Below, in pieces: positions 11,809 through 25,891 of a DNA stretch of 64,000 bases. This DNA is from Quillaja saponaria (Eukaryota; Streptophyta; Magnoliopsida; Fabales; Quillajaceae), in contig CM055605.1 of NCBI GenBank assembly GCA_029379385.1, positions 10,575,001-10,639,000 of the forward strand, written 5' to 3'. The notes under the pieces are model-generated. The model saw only the letters and a program-made list of their open reading frames with translations. It ran no database searches and was not told the DNA's origin. The position numbers and the translations under genes were made by a program. The number at the start of each line of letters is the position of its first letter. Position 1 is the first letter of the stretch.

Positions 11809-13026
11809 AGTTACAAAACAGTTGCAGTCTCTGATTCCTAGATAATGAAAAGAATATTCTATAATTGAGTTATAAAGAGAAAATCTAAAATGTTGTATGG
11901 AAAATCTCTAAATCAGAATGGCAAAAGCTCATAAACCATGCAATAAAATAAAATAAATAAAAATAAGAAAATAAGGGAAGGTAGCTACCTTAGCAGGAGA
12001 TAATGGCGAAAAATGTAAAGAAACATTTACATCGATGAGGTTAACTGTACAAACACATGAAATAAAAATCATTAAGTGATATATCAGGAAAGAGATTCAT
12101 GAAGTCCTAAAACAAAATATATATATATATATATATAATTTTTTTTTAAAAACGAAAAAAAACAAAGTAAACGTGAGAAAGAGGAAGAGAAAAGGGCTGT
12201 GACATTGATTGGATGCCCCTTGTGGCTGACTGCTCTCCCATTATTTATTTTATGCAAAGAAAAATATAATAGACTTGATCATTCCCACCTGAAAATAGCA
12301 ACAAAATCAACTTACTATTTTCATTATTTTACCCAAATAAAAAAAATATATTGCACAACCAGTGTTTCTTATAACTTGGTATGTGGGAAAAGTAACAAAT
12401 TAAATTTTTTTTTTGGCCTGTAGTGGAAGAATCCACCGTAGTAAAACAAATGACTTAGTAACTTCATTGTGGTTAGAATCCACCTTAAAAAAAAATGACT
12501 TAGCAACTTCATTTTAGTAATTGGTCTCAAAATATAGAATTATTTTCAAATTCGAAGAGGCAGTTACAATATTTTTTTGAGGGAAAACAGGTTGAGATCA
12601 TTTCCATCACTATCATAAACTCATAAAACCCTTGAAAACTTACTTATTTCATGCACATATACCAAACCAAAAATTAAAAGTAAAATCTAGTAGAAACTCA
12701 GTAAAATGAATAAAATATAGATAATCTCAAGAGTCTTTCATGAAAAATATTGTTGAAAGTTGAGAACTTAACTGACGAGATGCATTCTCTATTCAATTTC
12801 ACCCCCATTCCGACATCTTGCTCAAAACTATCATACCCACAAATTTCAAGAATTCCTAGTTTTATGATTTTTTTTTTTTTTAACGTAATCACAAACCCTA
12901 ACTACTCTGCTTCACCTTGGCCGCTAAAGATGACAATACTGGTTGTCCAGATTCAAGGCTCTGCGATAATAAAGGGAAGTGCCATAAATGGAGATAATTG
13001 AAATGTTGGAATACAACATACAGATA
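11809..13026. other. Gene-free stretch with simple repeats
   Basis: I see no coding region. An (AT)n tract lies near 12117-12136. A short imperfect duplication, starting AGAATCCACC, occurs near 12427 and 12475. The small open frames at 12199 and 12750 have no recognisable features. Confidence 0.5.
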
Positions 13027-13418
13027 ATGAGGCTAATGGGAAGAAACGGGGTTTTAATTAATAACGGTTTGAACTGATAGGTTTAGAAATGTGGATGTGG
13101 ACTTTTTTTTTTTTTTTTTTTGAGTTTGCTTCAATTAATTTTAGATTGGCTTGATTTAGAAAATATGATAATTAAGTTTTTAAGAAAGTTGGATTGGAAA
13201 TTGCCTCCCCCATCGAAAAGGATAGTGTGTGAGGGAAATGAGCTAACGGGAAGAAACTGGTTTTGAATTAATAATTGCTTCAACAGATAGGTGTAGAATT
13301 GAGTTTGTTTTAGTTAATTTTAAATTGGCTTAATTTAAAAAACTATGATAATTAAGTTTTTAAGAAAGTGGGATTGAAAACTGCCTCCTCCATCAAAAAG
13401 GATAGTGTGTGAGGGGTG
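13027..13418. repeat. Imperfect tandem duplication of about 200 bp
   Basis: The stretch starting near GGGAAGAAAC at 13038 and ending near GATAGTGTGTGAGGG at 13235 recurs at about 13250-13417. The first copy is longer because of a T-tract near 13106-13121. Confidence 0.7.
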
Positions 13419-13920
13419 ATTTGTGTTTTTCTATTTTGCTTGTTAAAAATTTAATTGGATACATGTTATAATAAGTTGGGAGACCATAAGCGATCTCTTT
13501 TTTTATAATAGTATAGATGATGTGACACTTGTATGAGAAAGTTGTGTCAGAGATTTGTGTATATAATATTAATTTTATTTATTTAATTTAGTAACAGTTT
13601 TAAAAAAATTAGTTAAAAATTCAATATATTTATTTGCTATATATATATATATTGGTTTTCTACCAGTATCCTCACACCCAAAGAGTGAAATAATTTTTTA
13701 AAAAATAATATAAAATTAGAAAACAAATCATTGTATAATCATTAATGAAAACATAAAAAAGTCTAAAAAAAAAAAAGAAAAAAAAAAAAAAAAGAGTTCT
13801 CATTATCTTCTTCCATATTTTTTCTAAAAATATTGATTTTAATTTCAACTTGAATTACTATATTTTTTTTCATGATTAATTAAAACTAAAATAAATAAGT
13901 TTTTCATGACTAATTAAAAC
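13419..13920. other. AT-rich spacer left of the segmental duplication
   Basis: This holds A/T tracts (for example near 13767-13795) and no gene. It ends in AAAATAAA-type sequence, which also lies just before the second unit at 30826. Confidence 0.4.
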
Positions 13921-15984
13921 TAAAATAAAGAACTTCAGCAATCAATAATTGGTTTGTATAGGGACCAATCTAAGTGAGGATTTGAGTAGAGGTACATATT
14001 AAATGGGAGATTTTCTTCGTAAGAAACGATAAAACAATAGTTGTTGTTGGTCACTTTTGTCTCCAAGACAAGACCGTCTTTCTTCGTCCCTTTTTCCTGT
14101 TTCTAAATGTGAGAAACCTAATCTTCTTTAAAGGTTAAGGCTTTTGTGTGTACAGAAGTCCTTGATAGGGTCTATTATAATGATTTATTAAAGGTGCCTT
14201 ATTCCGAAATATTTCTTATGTGCTTTCTAGTTGTTAGGCTACTGCTTATTTATTCTTAAATTACCCTTTTACTTGGAACATGGAAATAGATTATGTGGTC
14301 TGTTTGGTGAACAATTGCAGTTTGGAAACTAGTTCAGTTTATGTGGCCTTGATAAGAAGAAAGAGGCTGGGACTTTTTCGAATTATGCCATGTTTGAGGT
14401 CAGCAAGTGTCTCGGATTGGAGCGGAATACTAGAATCTTCAGAGAAATTCAGCAGATATTCTTTGAAAAGTATTGTTTTCATGGCATCCCTTGGTGCTAT
14501 ACTTAGGCAAGCTCAAAGGAATTTCTCTTTATATGCAGAGCTCATTTACAATTCTTTCATTTGTTTATGTTGGCTATCCTGTTCTCCTATTTTTCTTTCC
14601 ATTTTTCCCATTTGATTAGAAGGATGCCTATTCTTTCTTCTTGTACTATCTTATCTCCCTTCCTTAATAGAATTCCTTTCCCATCGGAAAATATATCCAA
14701 TTTTGCTCTTCCCCATTCGTTCTTCTTTAAATTATTGGTGCACTGGTGCTTATAGAAGCCGAAAAATGTTGAAGGCTCCAAGTAGGTATATCAGATTTTG
14801 GGACAAAAGATTTCCCTGCTTTTGGCTATTCCATAAGCAGTACTACTAGGTTTATTGTTCAGATCTCATAAAATCGGTAAATTTAAGGTGAGACCTTACA
14901 AAATACCAGTTCCAACATATCTAAGGGAAATAAGAATTTAACAGGAGGTTTGACTTGTTCACCAGCCTTCCAAAATGGTCAATCTAGCTACATAGAATCA
15001 TTTACCAATTAAAGCCTTTACTTTTCCTTTCTTTTTTTTCCTTTTGGAGGCAGCTAGTATTATGCTCAATAAGGCATTGGTGTTTCATAATATATCTACA
15101 CATTCAACTAAGTTGTGCCTCCGATAGATATCAAAATCCAATAGTACTGTTGAATTCACATATTCAACTCCAGCACCAATGATTCCCAGAGCTCATATTT
15201 TACCATGAAAACATGAAGCAGTAAACAACAATTGAAAGATGCCTATTATCACCAAAAAAAAAAAAAAGTAGTGAACGTAAGGAAATCAATAAACCACCCA
15301 AATTTGCAAAAATACAAGAAAGGGAACTTACAGGCCTCCTGACTACAACATGCAAAGTTTGGGACTTGTTAGCCGTTCCAGAGTTGGGAACATAAGGACT
15401 GAAAACAAACTGGCTTGGACACCACGTTGAACCCGTTGAAGATGAAGCTGAACAGAGGATTCCAAACACACTTGATAAGCTTCAAGATACAAGGGATTAA
15501 ACAAGCCAAAAAAAAAAAAAAAGAGCTGGCTGCTATCGAGGGCTTCACGGCAAGGCAAGGAAACAAGGGAGCTCCATGGGCAGAACCACAGAAAAGGCAA
15601 ACAAAGCTTCACCTGAACTTTCAGGAAGCAGGAGAAAAATAAGAGAAACAAAGGCAATGGGACAAGTAAAGGGAAAGAAAAATGAAAGAAAAAACAAAAA
15701 TAGTAAAGTGAGTCAAAGTCAAATAAACATGCGGTGGAATTTAAGTCTTGATTTATATATATATATACTAACTATTCATTAACTTTATCTTATTTGGTTA
15801 TAGTTTCATTTATTTTATTAGAATAAGTTATACACAACAAAATTTTAAAATATATATTAAAATATCATGTTATAACATATTTAATCATATTGTTATTTAT
15901 TTAATTTATCTATATATTTGTCATTTTATAACTACAATTTATATATTATATTTAAAACTAGATTTCATGATGTCAAGTCATAAC
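13921..15984 (-). mobile_element. LTR-derived block, right part only (unit 1)
   Basis: The block corresponds to 30826-33367, where it continues leftward into sequence resembling the 22442-25891 LTR. Its right end, about 15780-15984, also resembles the right end of that LTR. Open frames at 14280-14615, 15200-15469 and 15343-15657 are partly kept in the second unit but carry indels and match no domain I know, so I do not call genes. The stretch near 15360-15660 is less AT-rich and looks like captured sequence, but I cannot name it. Confidence 0.45.
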
Positions 15985-17930
15985 AATAAAATACTTAAAT
16001 TGCCCTTACATATTCTTATTAAAAGACAACAACAACTTTAAAATTATTTAATTAAATTAATAATAATAATATAAAATTTTACAACAACAACTTCACATTA
16101 CTTGAAAATTATAACTTTTTAAAATATATTGTTTATTCATAATTTAAGAAATAATAATTAATTCATCTTTTTATTTATATCTTAAAGTTTAATAATATCA
16201 TACAATATTAAATTAATTTAATAATATAAAATTATTTGTATCTCTTAATAATATTATTAAAAGGATATTTTAGGCATTTATTTTTAAATATTTAGAATTT
16301 AGGTTAAGTTGTAGCTTGTTTTCAAGTTTTAAAGTAGTTATGTGTAAGTTTTGAAAATAGACGAGACATCTATATAATATCAACATAATATATTGGGGGT
16401 TGGAATAATTTAATCCTAGAATTATCACATTAGTTATTTTTGTTTTACCGTGATTACTTTTTAACAAAACTCAGATGAAGTGATTAATTACATAATGATG
16501 TTGAAGAAATTTTGAATAAATAAGGCAACTGAAAAATAAAAAGAGACACAATATGTGATTCCACTATCAGCCTACTTCACAAGAGGAGAGTAATATGTTT
16601 AATTATTCCATGCATATGATGAAGCTCACTCACTCACTCTTTACAATGGTACAACATTTAATTTATAGGCCTACAAGATAATCATGGGTCTTAGAATTAA
16701 AGCACAATATAGCAAATTGTGTCTAATTATTTTTGTAATTTATGTTTTAATTCAATCAATTACAATATTTAATACATGATTGTCTTAAGTGGGGGTATTG
16801 GGGAATATGATTGGAATAATCAAGTATTTTCAATCAATCTAATAAATTAGAATAAATTGTTCCGCAAGATGAATGTTCTTTTAAGAATAGACATCTTAGA
16901 CTGTAAATAATGAAGGCTCCTTGTAGTAATTTTGTGTTTTCTCTTGAAATGATTACAAGTTGTCATAAGTAATGATGAAAATAGTTGTGAAGTCTTACTG
17001 CACTCTTTCGGTGTTTTATTGTGATGCGAAACTCAAATGTTTCCTCAGGGATTCTTGTTGCACCTCCATGAGAAAGTAAGTTAAGGTATTTCAAAAGTAG
17101 TCTCACGCAATTTTTATCATACTACAAGGTGCCATGAGAGTTTTTTATAGTAAAAACCATTAGTTTGCAGCTACTTAGGATCACTTAGCTTGTTGGAGCT
17201 TTTGAGGTTTTAATGTTGAAAATAATTTATTGAAATTTGTTTAAATTGATTGAAAATAGTTTACTATTTCGATCATATTCTCAATTATCCCCATTTATTA
17301 AATATTGAAATTAATTGAATTAAGATTTAATTACAAAATAATTATAAATACAATTAATTATAATTATGTCTTAATTTTAAGACAAGTTATTGTCATGCTA
17401 TAAGTTTTTGATATGCGGCCTAACCCCACTATGCTCTAATGCTCTAAAGAGAAAAAACAAATCATCATGTTCGAGGGAGGTGGTAATGTTATCGTTGTCG
17501 TTGCCGACCACAAAACTGGTGTCGTGGAACCCTCATGACCAAATAGTGTTTAAGCAGTAGTGACAATAATACATTGGTTGTTTGATGATCTTGATCCGGT
17601 TAAGGAAGCAAAATTATATAAGTAAGAAGATAGAAATGGATATTAGGATATGATAGTGGATTTTGAGACTCTTAGTACGTTAGATTTGTAAAATTGGTGC
17701 AAGATTAAACTTTTGGGTCATTTTTAATTGGTGGTGGAACAAAAGTTTGTGTTATAACTAGATACCAATTGGAAGCATATATTGTCAGGTATTTTCAATG
17801 TTTTGGATTGAGAAAAATTGAGACTTCAATAAATGGTATATTTAACGAAATCTTATATAGAATAGGAAAGTGAGATGAGAATGTTTTAATACATTTAACT
17901 TGTTAAATAATCAATTAAACAAATCTTAAG
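15985..17930. other. Duplicated AT-rich non-coding DNA (unit 1)
   Basis: This is matched at about 33368-35308. I see no open frame longer than chance, no RNA gene and no terminal repeat. Confidence 0.5.
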
Positions 17931-18457
17931 GTAGATATCGGCTCACCTATAGCGTAGTGTATCGGTTGTGACCGGTAAGCCGACGGCAAAAGCTACATCT
18001 TGAGGACGTGTTTAATACTTGACTTAGACATTTTACAAGGTTTATTTATGTATGATTTCTAACATATATTTAATGGGAATGAGATATGAATCATTTGGAA
18101 ATTTTGTTTGATATTATTATTTATATTTTATTATATGCTTCATGATGTAATTTTATAATTTAGGAACTTACTTAGTAATATTTAGTTTACGTTATTAACC
18201 TTTATGTTATTTACATTTTTATTCTAGGGTTTTATGTAAAACCTTTATAAAGGCTTAGTGTGGATTTCTTTAGAATATTTTGACAAATTGAATATTGATC
18301 ACATGTTTGTAAATTTTTTAAACCCTAGTTTCTTATAAATTTCCCTAGAATTCTTGCTTTTCTACCTATTCCTTCTCTTTCTCCATTCCTTTCTATTAAT
18401 TTTTCCTCAAATCCTTATTTCTCCTTATTGTCCGGCATCAAAATTGGTATTAGGGCC
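17931..18457 (+). mobile_element. Possible LTR end with tRNA-Met-type primer site (unit 1)
   Basis: At 18445-18457 the sequence TGGTATTAGGGCC resembles the initiator-tRNA-Met primer site (TGGTATCAGAGC) of plant LTR elements. It lies four bases after a CA (18439-18440) that could end an LTR. Upstream there is a TATA-like TTATAAAGGC near 18243. Nothing downstream looks like gag, so at most this is a relic. The match is partial, so confidence is low. Confidence 0.35.
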
Positions 18458-20660
18458 GAAATGCCTGATTTCTCAATCATAAACACCTAAAGGTCAAATA
18501 CCCATAGTCCAAAAATCACACGTAAATTAAATGTTAATAAGTAAATTGCTAAATTATAAAATTACATCATGAAAATATCATAATATTAAATAAAATTCTT
18601 AAGTGATCCATAGCTAATTTCCCATCATTCTACACAAATTGCTTAAAAAAAAAAAATGACTTTTAGATATTGTCACTAACTACCACAACTGTAAACCACC
18701 ATGAACGCCTTAAAGCACAACGACACTTCATTTCTGTCACCCGAAACCACCATAGGATTTGCCCAGTCCTCCCAATCCCATTACATCGAAACCAACTCCA
18801 AAAACCATATAACAACACCTAAACGCCACAATATTCAAATTCTCGCCACTATCAACACAAAAACCCATAAATCACCACGTTGTGCAGCCCATAAACTCTA
18901 CCCCCTACACCGCAAAGACCAAAACCTTTAGATCTACAAACCTAGGAAAAACTGCGATGATCAAAGGCATAAGAATAACAAACACACCCCACCCACCACC
19001 GCACGTAAGGGGAGTGACAACACTCCAATTCCATGCACTCTCACATTCCATCACTATACATCCAAAGTACCACATCATTGTGCCACATGTCATGTTCTTG
19101 TGTTGGGCCCAATTAGTAAAAAAGACATATTAGTAGGAAAAGAAACAACCTGCACCTTTGAGTCACATCAGTGCCATATCATCCATTGACCTAAGTCGAT
19201 GGATCTTTGATAGGTCCAGGTCACCCATTTTTTACTAGTTATGGTGAAAGTTTGAACGGTCCCTAAAGTGTTTCAAAGTGACGAATTTATTTTTGGGGTC
19301 TATTTCCTCAAAATTTGTACCAAAGTGCTCTGATTTGTACTACTTTCTTACTTAAGCTATTTATTTCTTTATTTTATAATACTTTTTGAATTTTATTTAG
19401 TCACTTAGGTTGTTAACTTTATATATATATGAAAATAATGGAAATAAAAATTAAAAAAAAAAAAAAAAAAAACAAACAAACAAACAAAGATAAAAGGAAA
19501 GGAAAAAAAGTGGAAAAAAGTATTTATTTTCTAGATGCACAATTTCTTGGCATCATATATTAAATTCATGTTTTTCTTTCTCATTTTTAGATATCCCGTT
19601 AGAGAGCATCTTGACCATACTTTGTTAAGATTCCATAATTTCAAACTTGAGTTTCCTAGAGTCGTAACATATAGGGATGGTATTGTAACTAGATGTATTG
19701 AGATTCATAGATATTTTTATAATGCCTTATTGGGTAAGACATTTAATAAGCAGATCTTAACTCCAATTTAATCTTAAACTCTTGATTACTAGTGATCTAA
19801 ATTCACCTCTAAACGGTTATTATAGATACCTTGTTGGAGGTTCCCTCCTTAGTTTTACTTACTATTATTCCATTACTTATTTTATAATTGGTTGATTAGT
19901 TCATTACTTTACCAATTAGCAAACTTATTTCCAATTCCAAATTTTTAGAAATCTTTCATTCAAGTAATTCATAATTGGATTAATGCAAGTTAAGATTTAG
20001 TATTGCTTACTTGGATTAACATACCATTGCTACTTGCTTTGTACTTTCCTTTAATAATTCTTTATTTACCTAGCTATAGAGGTTTCCATCTTGTAGTATA
20101 CTTACATTACCATTTACTTAATCTACCATTTAATAACCCAGCCTTTACTTACAAGTTAAAAAGTAGTCAAACATCAACATGTATAACTAAGAACTTGTTA
20201 TGATGATGTATCAAGTGTACTACTTATTTTCTGTTAATTACAAGTCTATACCAAGGTTTACAAGTCTCTTATAATACTAAATTAAATATAAATTCTCATA
20301 TCTAACTATATAGCTAGTCTACTCAACTAAACAAGGAAGTGATAAAACTCAACCTTAATTACACTTTCTCAAACATAGGAAACTCTCTAACAAGCCTTGC
20401 ATAATCAAAGCTCCTTCCTATTGTCAATAAGTTACTTAAACCTCTAGAAATCATCAAAACACAGAAGGATTACATTCATCTTCTTAGTACACAGGGATGC
20501 AATACAACATGTGAATATGAATGCATTTTCATACTATTTCAACAAATAGTGTAATGCAATCCCAACACAGCTTTGAGGTAAATTAACACTTATACATGCA
20601 TCTCATCCTGGAAAATACCCTAGTTACATATTCCAGCCATCACATATATAAAATAAGTCA
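18458..20660. other. Duplicated non-coding DNA (unit 1)
   Basis: This is matched at 35837-37970 and then 39662-39700. Open frames at 18701-18931 and 19535-19771 are present. The second is frame-broken in unit 2 near 36927 and 36987, so neither is supported as a gene. A-tracts lie near 19454-19490. Confidence 0.45.
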
Positions 20661-20664
20661 CCAA

Positions 20665-20790
20665 TAGGGATAGCAATGAGCCGAGCTAGCTCATGAGCTA
20701 CTCGTTAAGAGCTCTGATCAAGCTTGACTCGTTTTAATACGAGCTAATTTTGAGCTTTATTTTAAGCTCCTTTAAAAAAGTACAACCAAA
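20665..20790. mobile_element. hAT-like MITE fragment
   Basis: The start TAGGGATAGCAATGAGCC resembles a hAT-type terminal inverted repeat of the TAGGGNTGGCAA kind. It is followed by the GAGCT-rich sequence (GAGCCGAGCTAGCTC, TACTCG) common in such plant elements. No matching right terminus is visible. The same fragment is at about 39704-39830, and a related one is near 50120-50275. Confidence 0.35.
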
Positions 20791-22441
20791 TCTCAAAAAT
20801 CGTCTTATTAGTCTCCAATTCACTTCATCTTCAAGCCTCAACTCCTATTTTGGCCACTTAGACCCCTAATGCTTGCTACATTCTATCAGGTGTAAATATA
20901 AAACCCAGAAAACCCAGCAGTGAATTTCTATGGCTCTAGAACTCATATAACATGAAATCATACATTGTAAAGCTGTGTTGTTGATATTATCACACATGTG
21001 CATGTATCATTAACAAGTAATAAACTGAAAAGTAAATTGTTGATCCCACATATTACTAATGAATAATTGCAAAATACTAAAATTAACAATCCTAATCTTA
21101 TCCAAATGAATGAAATCGAGTTGATTAAAACTAAAAACAAATTAAACTTAAGAATATAATGGAAAAAACCTAGAATCACAACTTTTCTCAACATTCACTT
21201 GGATTATTATTATATTAATGCTTAATTACATTACCAAATTACTAACTTAGGGTTTTTATTCAATTATAAGTATTTTCAAGTTCTTTTATAATAATACTTT
21301 ACTTAACCAATTTACTATATTTCTTTAAGAATTGAGTTAAGCAAGATTCATTAAGAATAGACCTAACTTGGCTACGCAAGATTACGCAAGATATGGAGGT
21401 ATATTCCTATCCTACACACGAATCAAATTCATCCAATCTTGTGAATGAATCTAAACAAGTGTAATTTCAATCAAGGCTAAATCTAAATTTCATTTTCTAA
21501 TGTTTCTTTAGTTTACCAATTCAATCTAATAGGTGGCTTGTCAATTAGAAGGATTACATATAAAATGAAATAAATTACTCATATACTAAACACTAAGAAG
21601 TTAATAAAAAATTCAAATCCAAGCTACATGTGAGTTTCATTACAATCCTAGTAAGTAAACTACTACATGCTACTTAGTGTAAACATGGATTCAATTAAGA
21701 AAAATATTAAGTAAATATAAGAAAAGTAAATAAAGGGATAGAATAATAGAAAAATCAAAAGGTTGTTGGTCTTCAATCTTGCTTCCTTACACCCTTGATA
21801 GGCTTTAAATCTCTAGAACTTCTTAGCTAATTTGTGCGTTTTAAATCTCCAAGCTACTCTTTTATAGGCTTAAAACCCCTATTGAGTTCAATTCGGGACT
21901 AAAAATTGGGCCAGGGCTGAGGCCATACTTTTCTAGCACCGTGGCCTTGAAAATTGGAGGAAGCATCATGCTGGGCACTATAGCACCCACTACTATTGAC
22001 TTGGGCACCATGACACAAGCTTTTTGGAGCCTAGGCTCCCACTACTTTTGCCTAGTTGCTGTTTCGCAAGTTTTTGGGTGCTATAGCACTCGCTTTCTGT
22101 GGCTATGGTGCCCGACGTGTAGAAAATTCTTATTCTATTCTAATATGGCTTGAAATTGGTATTTTTTATGCATTAAACCTTCAAAACACACAAATAAAAT
22201 TAAGAATAAATGAGACTATTGTTTAAGGGCTCAATAGTAATCATACTCAACTAGAATTCAACATTCTAATACGATATGAACTAAACTATGAATTAAACTA
22301 AAACTAAGCAAGCCTAAAGTAAAATTCAAGAACATAGCTAAAACAAATAAGTAAAAGGATATGTAATAAGTCTACTTCAAAACTTATCAAGCTCCAGATT
22401 TGTTTCTCAATTTGTTAAGAACAACTTTCCTTCAAGAGTTC
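20791..22441. other. Duplicated non-coding DNA with a GC-richer palindromic patch (unit 1)
   Basis: This is matched at 39830-41479. The patch at 21905-22125 is markedly GC-richer than its surroundings and reiterates GGGCAC/GTGCTATAGCAC-type motifs. It includes the perfect palindromes at 22026-22039 and 22078-22089. No gene can be supported. Confidence 0.45.
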
Positions 22442-25400
22442 TGTCATACCTCTCACAGACGTATGACTGGCTGATGGATTGGATAACCAAAACTCCATAG
22501 CCCTGACTTTATCATAATTGAACATATATGACTCTTGACTAAGCCAATACATAAAGACTAATTTTATAAAATATAAGTAACTGTAAAAATTTAAATATTG
22601 AAATATGTAATAATTTACTGAAATTTTTTAGCACAAATTCCCTACAATATGGAACATGCCTCAAAATACCAACAAGTAAGCTTATTTATTTTTTTTAACT
22701 CAACAATGACGCAAAGACAATAAAAAGCTCCACTCCGTCCATATCATAAACAAGATAAATAACTAGATTATTACAGCAAATAAAATTAGACACTCCACAG
22801 TTCTAGTGTGATTGCAAATTTTTATCCTCAACTTCAAGTCTGAGATCCTGAAAAATACCTTGTCATATACTGAACTCCTGTTACTAAAAAAAATCCACAA
22901 AAGATGGGTGAGTCTACAGACTCCATGAATGGAAAATTATACCCTAAAGGATACTAGCATCACTCAACATAAGTATATAACATATATAGTCAATTAACAT
23001 TATATAACAATACTCATGTCTTAATTCAAAATACACGTACTCACTTGTAATAGTCATAAATTCACAACTCACATGATTCATATGATAACAAATTAATTTG
23101 AGCAACTGTAGCATATAAATCAAGTAAAGAGCTAACGAGTAACTCAGTACCGCACAACATTATCTCCCCCTACCCGGCATTTACATGCCCATACAACAAG
23201 TTAATTCTCCATACATTATCCATCTTGGTGAGGCTGAGCATTCAATTCTTTTAAAACAATTGCTAGAGTCAAAGTATCTCATATCATAATATCAGTTCAA
23301 AATATCTTAGGTGCATCTGGATTTTGATTTCATAAATAAAAATCATTTCGGAGAAAAATTTACTTTGTTGGCCCTTATCATCCATAAACAATTTCAATCA
23401 TCAAATATAATTCAAATAACTCATTAAAACACTGCACGTACTTATTTTCTCTATAGCACATTTATTAAAATACTCATATACACACACACACATAATAATT
23501 TAGCCACCAAAGGGGAACAGTTAATCACTCACAGTGCTACGAATCTCGTTCATCGCTCCTTTTCAAATCCATGCATTGTTGGCTCAATAATACATTCCAA
23601 AGCTGAAAGTCATTTTTTCAAATATTACTTATTTTATAAACTTCATAGTTATCTCTACGATTCTTTAATTTACATAAATACACCTAACAAAATTTTTAAG
23701 GTCTAATTCCTTTTAGACTTTTGTCAAACATCTTAAAGTGTAATTAATTTTCTTAAGTGTATATATATATATATATATATATATATGCATTCACCAAGAA
23801 TCCCACACCATTCATCCAATTATTTTATTCATATTCTAACTATTGAATTCCAATTGAACTCATTATTTGAATTGAATTAAAAACTTAAGCTATACATTTA
23901 CACCATGAACACACTTAATTTCATATTTCCTATTTAATTCTTTAACTAGCAAAAACTTATGTAGATCAATTAATATAATTTATATTTAGACTTCCTTTAA
24001 ACATTTTATTAGCCAACTAGAGAATATAACAAATTCCCATTTCTAACATAACCTTCAAGTTCAAATAATTATTTATCAAAGACTTGAAATCTATAGTTCC
24101 AATAACAACAAGCCAACAACAATATTTAAGTTTACAACGTCTAACTTTACCTTGAAAAACTTTGTTCTTAGGTATCTCTTATCCCTGATGTTGTCTATGA
24201 TTTCACTGAATGTCTCTTCCTGAAATTCAGCTCTCCTTACTCTTCTATCTAACCAAGATTCATTAATTACACAAAACTTGAACAACCAAGTTTGACTATG
24301 AGCTCAAATTCAATGGAAATTACACATATACTGAGTTTTAGTTATTAATCGTAGTTCCTAGAAAGTCATATATTAGTAATAAAAGTTTAATTCAAAATGA
24401 AATTAATTAAAAATTTTAGATAGTTGTCGACATCTAAGACACATAGAAGGAGACTTGAGGAAAATTAGATTGAAAGAGAGCCAGACAGTCCAGACTCTCT
24501 AATAAGATGAATGAAAAAGGAAAGAAAGGTAGCTTTGTTGTTGCCCAAAATAGGAAATACTATGGCAGCAACCAAGAACAAGATGACAGCTTCTATGGTA
24601 TCTTCAAATTCCACCTAAACGCAGTACACACACCAAGAAAACAATCTCACAAACAAGAACTAAAGAGGAGCTCACTTGTCTCAACAAAGAGACCTCACGG
24701 CAAGGGAAAAACAGAGGACTTACAACCCACAAACAGAGCTATATTGAAATCTTTGTACTCACTCGCTCGGCTTCACTTAGAAGGGGAACAAACAATCCAC
24801 CAATGGCAACAAAAAGCAAAGCAAACGGACAACTTTTCAACAAATAAGAGGCAAGGAAGGTTCATGAAAGAAAAGGAAAAGAACAGAGAACAAGAATGTG
24901 GAAGACTTCACTTGGCTCTAAGGTAAGCTATTTATGGCCAAAACAGGGGAGGACCACAAGGATCTCAGGTAGAAAAATGGGGAGGAATGAGAAGGCGGTA
25001 GCCTGAAAGGATAAAAAAGAAAAAGTGAAGAAAAAAACAAAAGTATAAAGTCAAAGGTCAATATCAAACATGGAAATATTCTTGATTTACACTTAGGTTG
25101 TGGTGTAAAATTATGCTTACTTTATACCTTTATCAAAACAGGGCAGCCAAATACAACCAAAAAAAACCTCCATACCCCACAAGAAAGAAAAGAAGGCACA
25201 AGTTGTAAGAAAGCAAGGAAAAATGATGGATTAATACCTTAGAATTTTTGCTAAGACAAGAGAAAGCCCAAAGTTTTGTAAAGCTCCAACGCACAAGCTA
25301 AAGGCGGTGAAGAACAAAATGGAACAAGAAGACAAACAAATAAAAAATTGATAGTCAGAGTCTAAAGTTAAAAGCTTGCAGTATATAAATTTCCTTAATA

Positions 25401-25891
25401 TATATATATATATAATTAACCCTCTTTCCCATTTCACACTTAGTTAGAATTTACGTAAGACAAAGAATAAAATTTATATTAAAGTTTTAGTTGTGTGGTG
25501 TGTGTTTAAACTTGAATTATATTTAAATATACATTCATTTATTTAATTTAATTTGATCAAAGTCAAGAATTATAAAATAAAAGTGTTTATATCTATAAAT
25601 ATATATATTTATATATATTTAAATATATTTATATATATTTAAATATATACATGTATTTATCATTTCATCACTTTAATTTACTTAGTCATAATTTTATCTA
25701 CTTTTGATCAATAAGTTGTACACAAAATTTTAAAACACACTAAAATTTCAGCTTATAATATGTTTGATTGTATTATTATCATTTAATTAATTTGTTTACT
25801 TATTATTATTTTATAACTAAAATTTACACATTACCTTAATTTAATGTTATTACATTCAATATTCTAAATGTTACAATATTATGTTATAACA
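22442..25891 (-). mobile_element. Long LTR of a Ty3/gypsy-type retrotransposon (unit 1)
   Basis: The plus strand begins TGTCATACCTC and ends GTTATAACA. Just to the right lies TTCTCCCTCCTTAAAAG (25892-25908), whose complement CTTTTAAGGAGGGAGAA is a polypurine tract. On the minus strand this is therefore internal region, polypurine tract, then 3' LTR. The complement of the next bases reads like the GA(T)GAATTT that precedes the tract in chromovirus-type gypsy elements. The LTR is 3,450 bp and gene-free. The plus-strand open frame at 24507-24926 lies in an A/G-rich stretch antisense to the element. Confidence 0.7.
23759..23788. repeat. (AT)n microsatellite
   Basis: About 13 AT units lie inside the LTR. 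The unit-2 counterpart is shorter (near 43318-43337). Confidence 0.9.

Noticed and set aside
14280..14615. 111-residue open frame partly repeated at 31131-31523
   Set aside because: It lies inside an LTR-derived block, the two versions differ by an indel that changes the N-terminal part, and no domain or codon pattern supports a gene.
15343..15657. Minus-strand frames that look like a captured exon
   Set aside because: They are rich in Ser, Leu and Phe and interrupted by A-tracts. Three overlapping frames look equally good, so no real protein can be chosen.
17931..18457. Full retrotransposon in sense orientation after the primer-site-like motif
   Set aside because: No gag, protease, reverse transcriptase or second LTR was found downstream. 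Only the primer-site-like motif and an LTR-like end remain.
18701..19133. Overlapping open frames with many His, Thr and Asn residues
   Set aside because: They overlap in two frames, follow a possible LTR relic and resemble no gag or other protein. Changes between the units do not spare the reading frame.
19535..19771. 78-residue open frame near a possible retroelement relic
   Set aside because: Its unit-2 counterpart is broken by single-base insertions and no family is recognisable.
24507..24926. 139-residue plus-strand open frame, also at 44060-44479
   Set aside because: It lies in an A/G-rich part of the LTR antisense to the element. Low-complexity composition explains the lack of stops, and a tandem duplicate of its 3' part reads in another frame.
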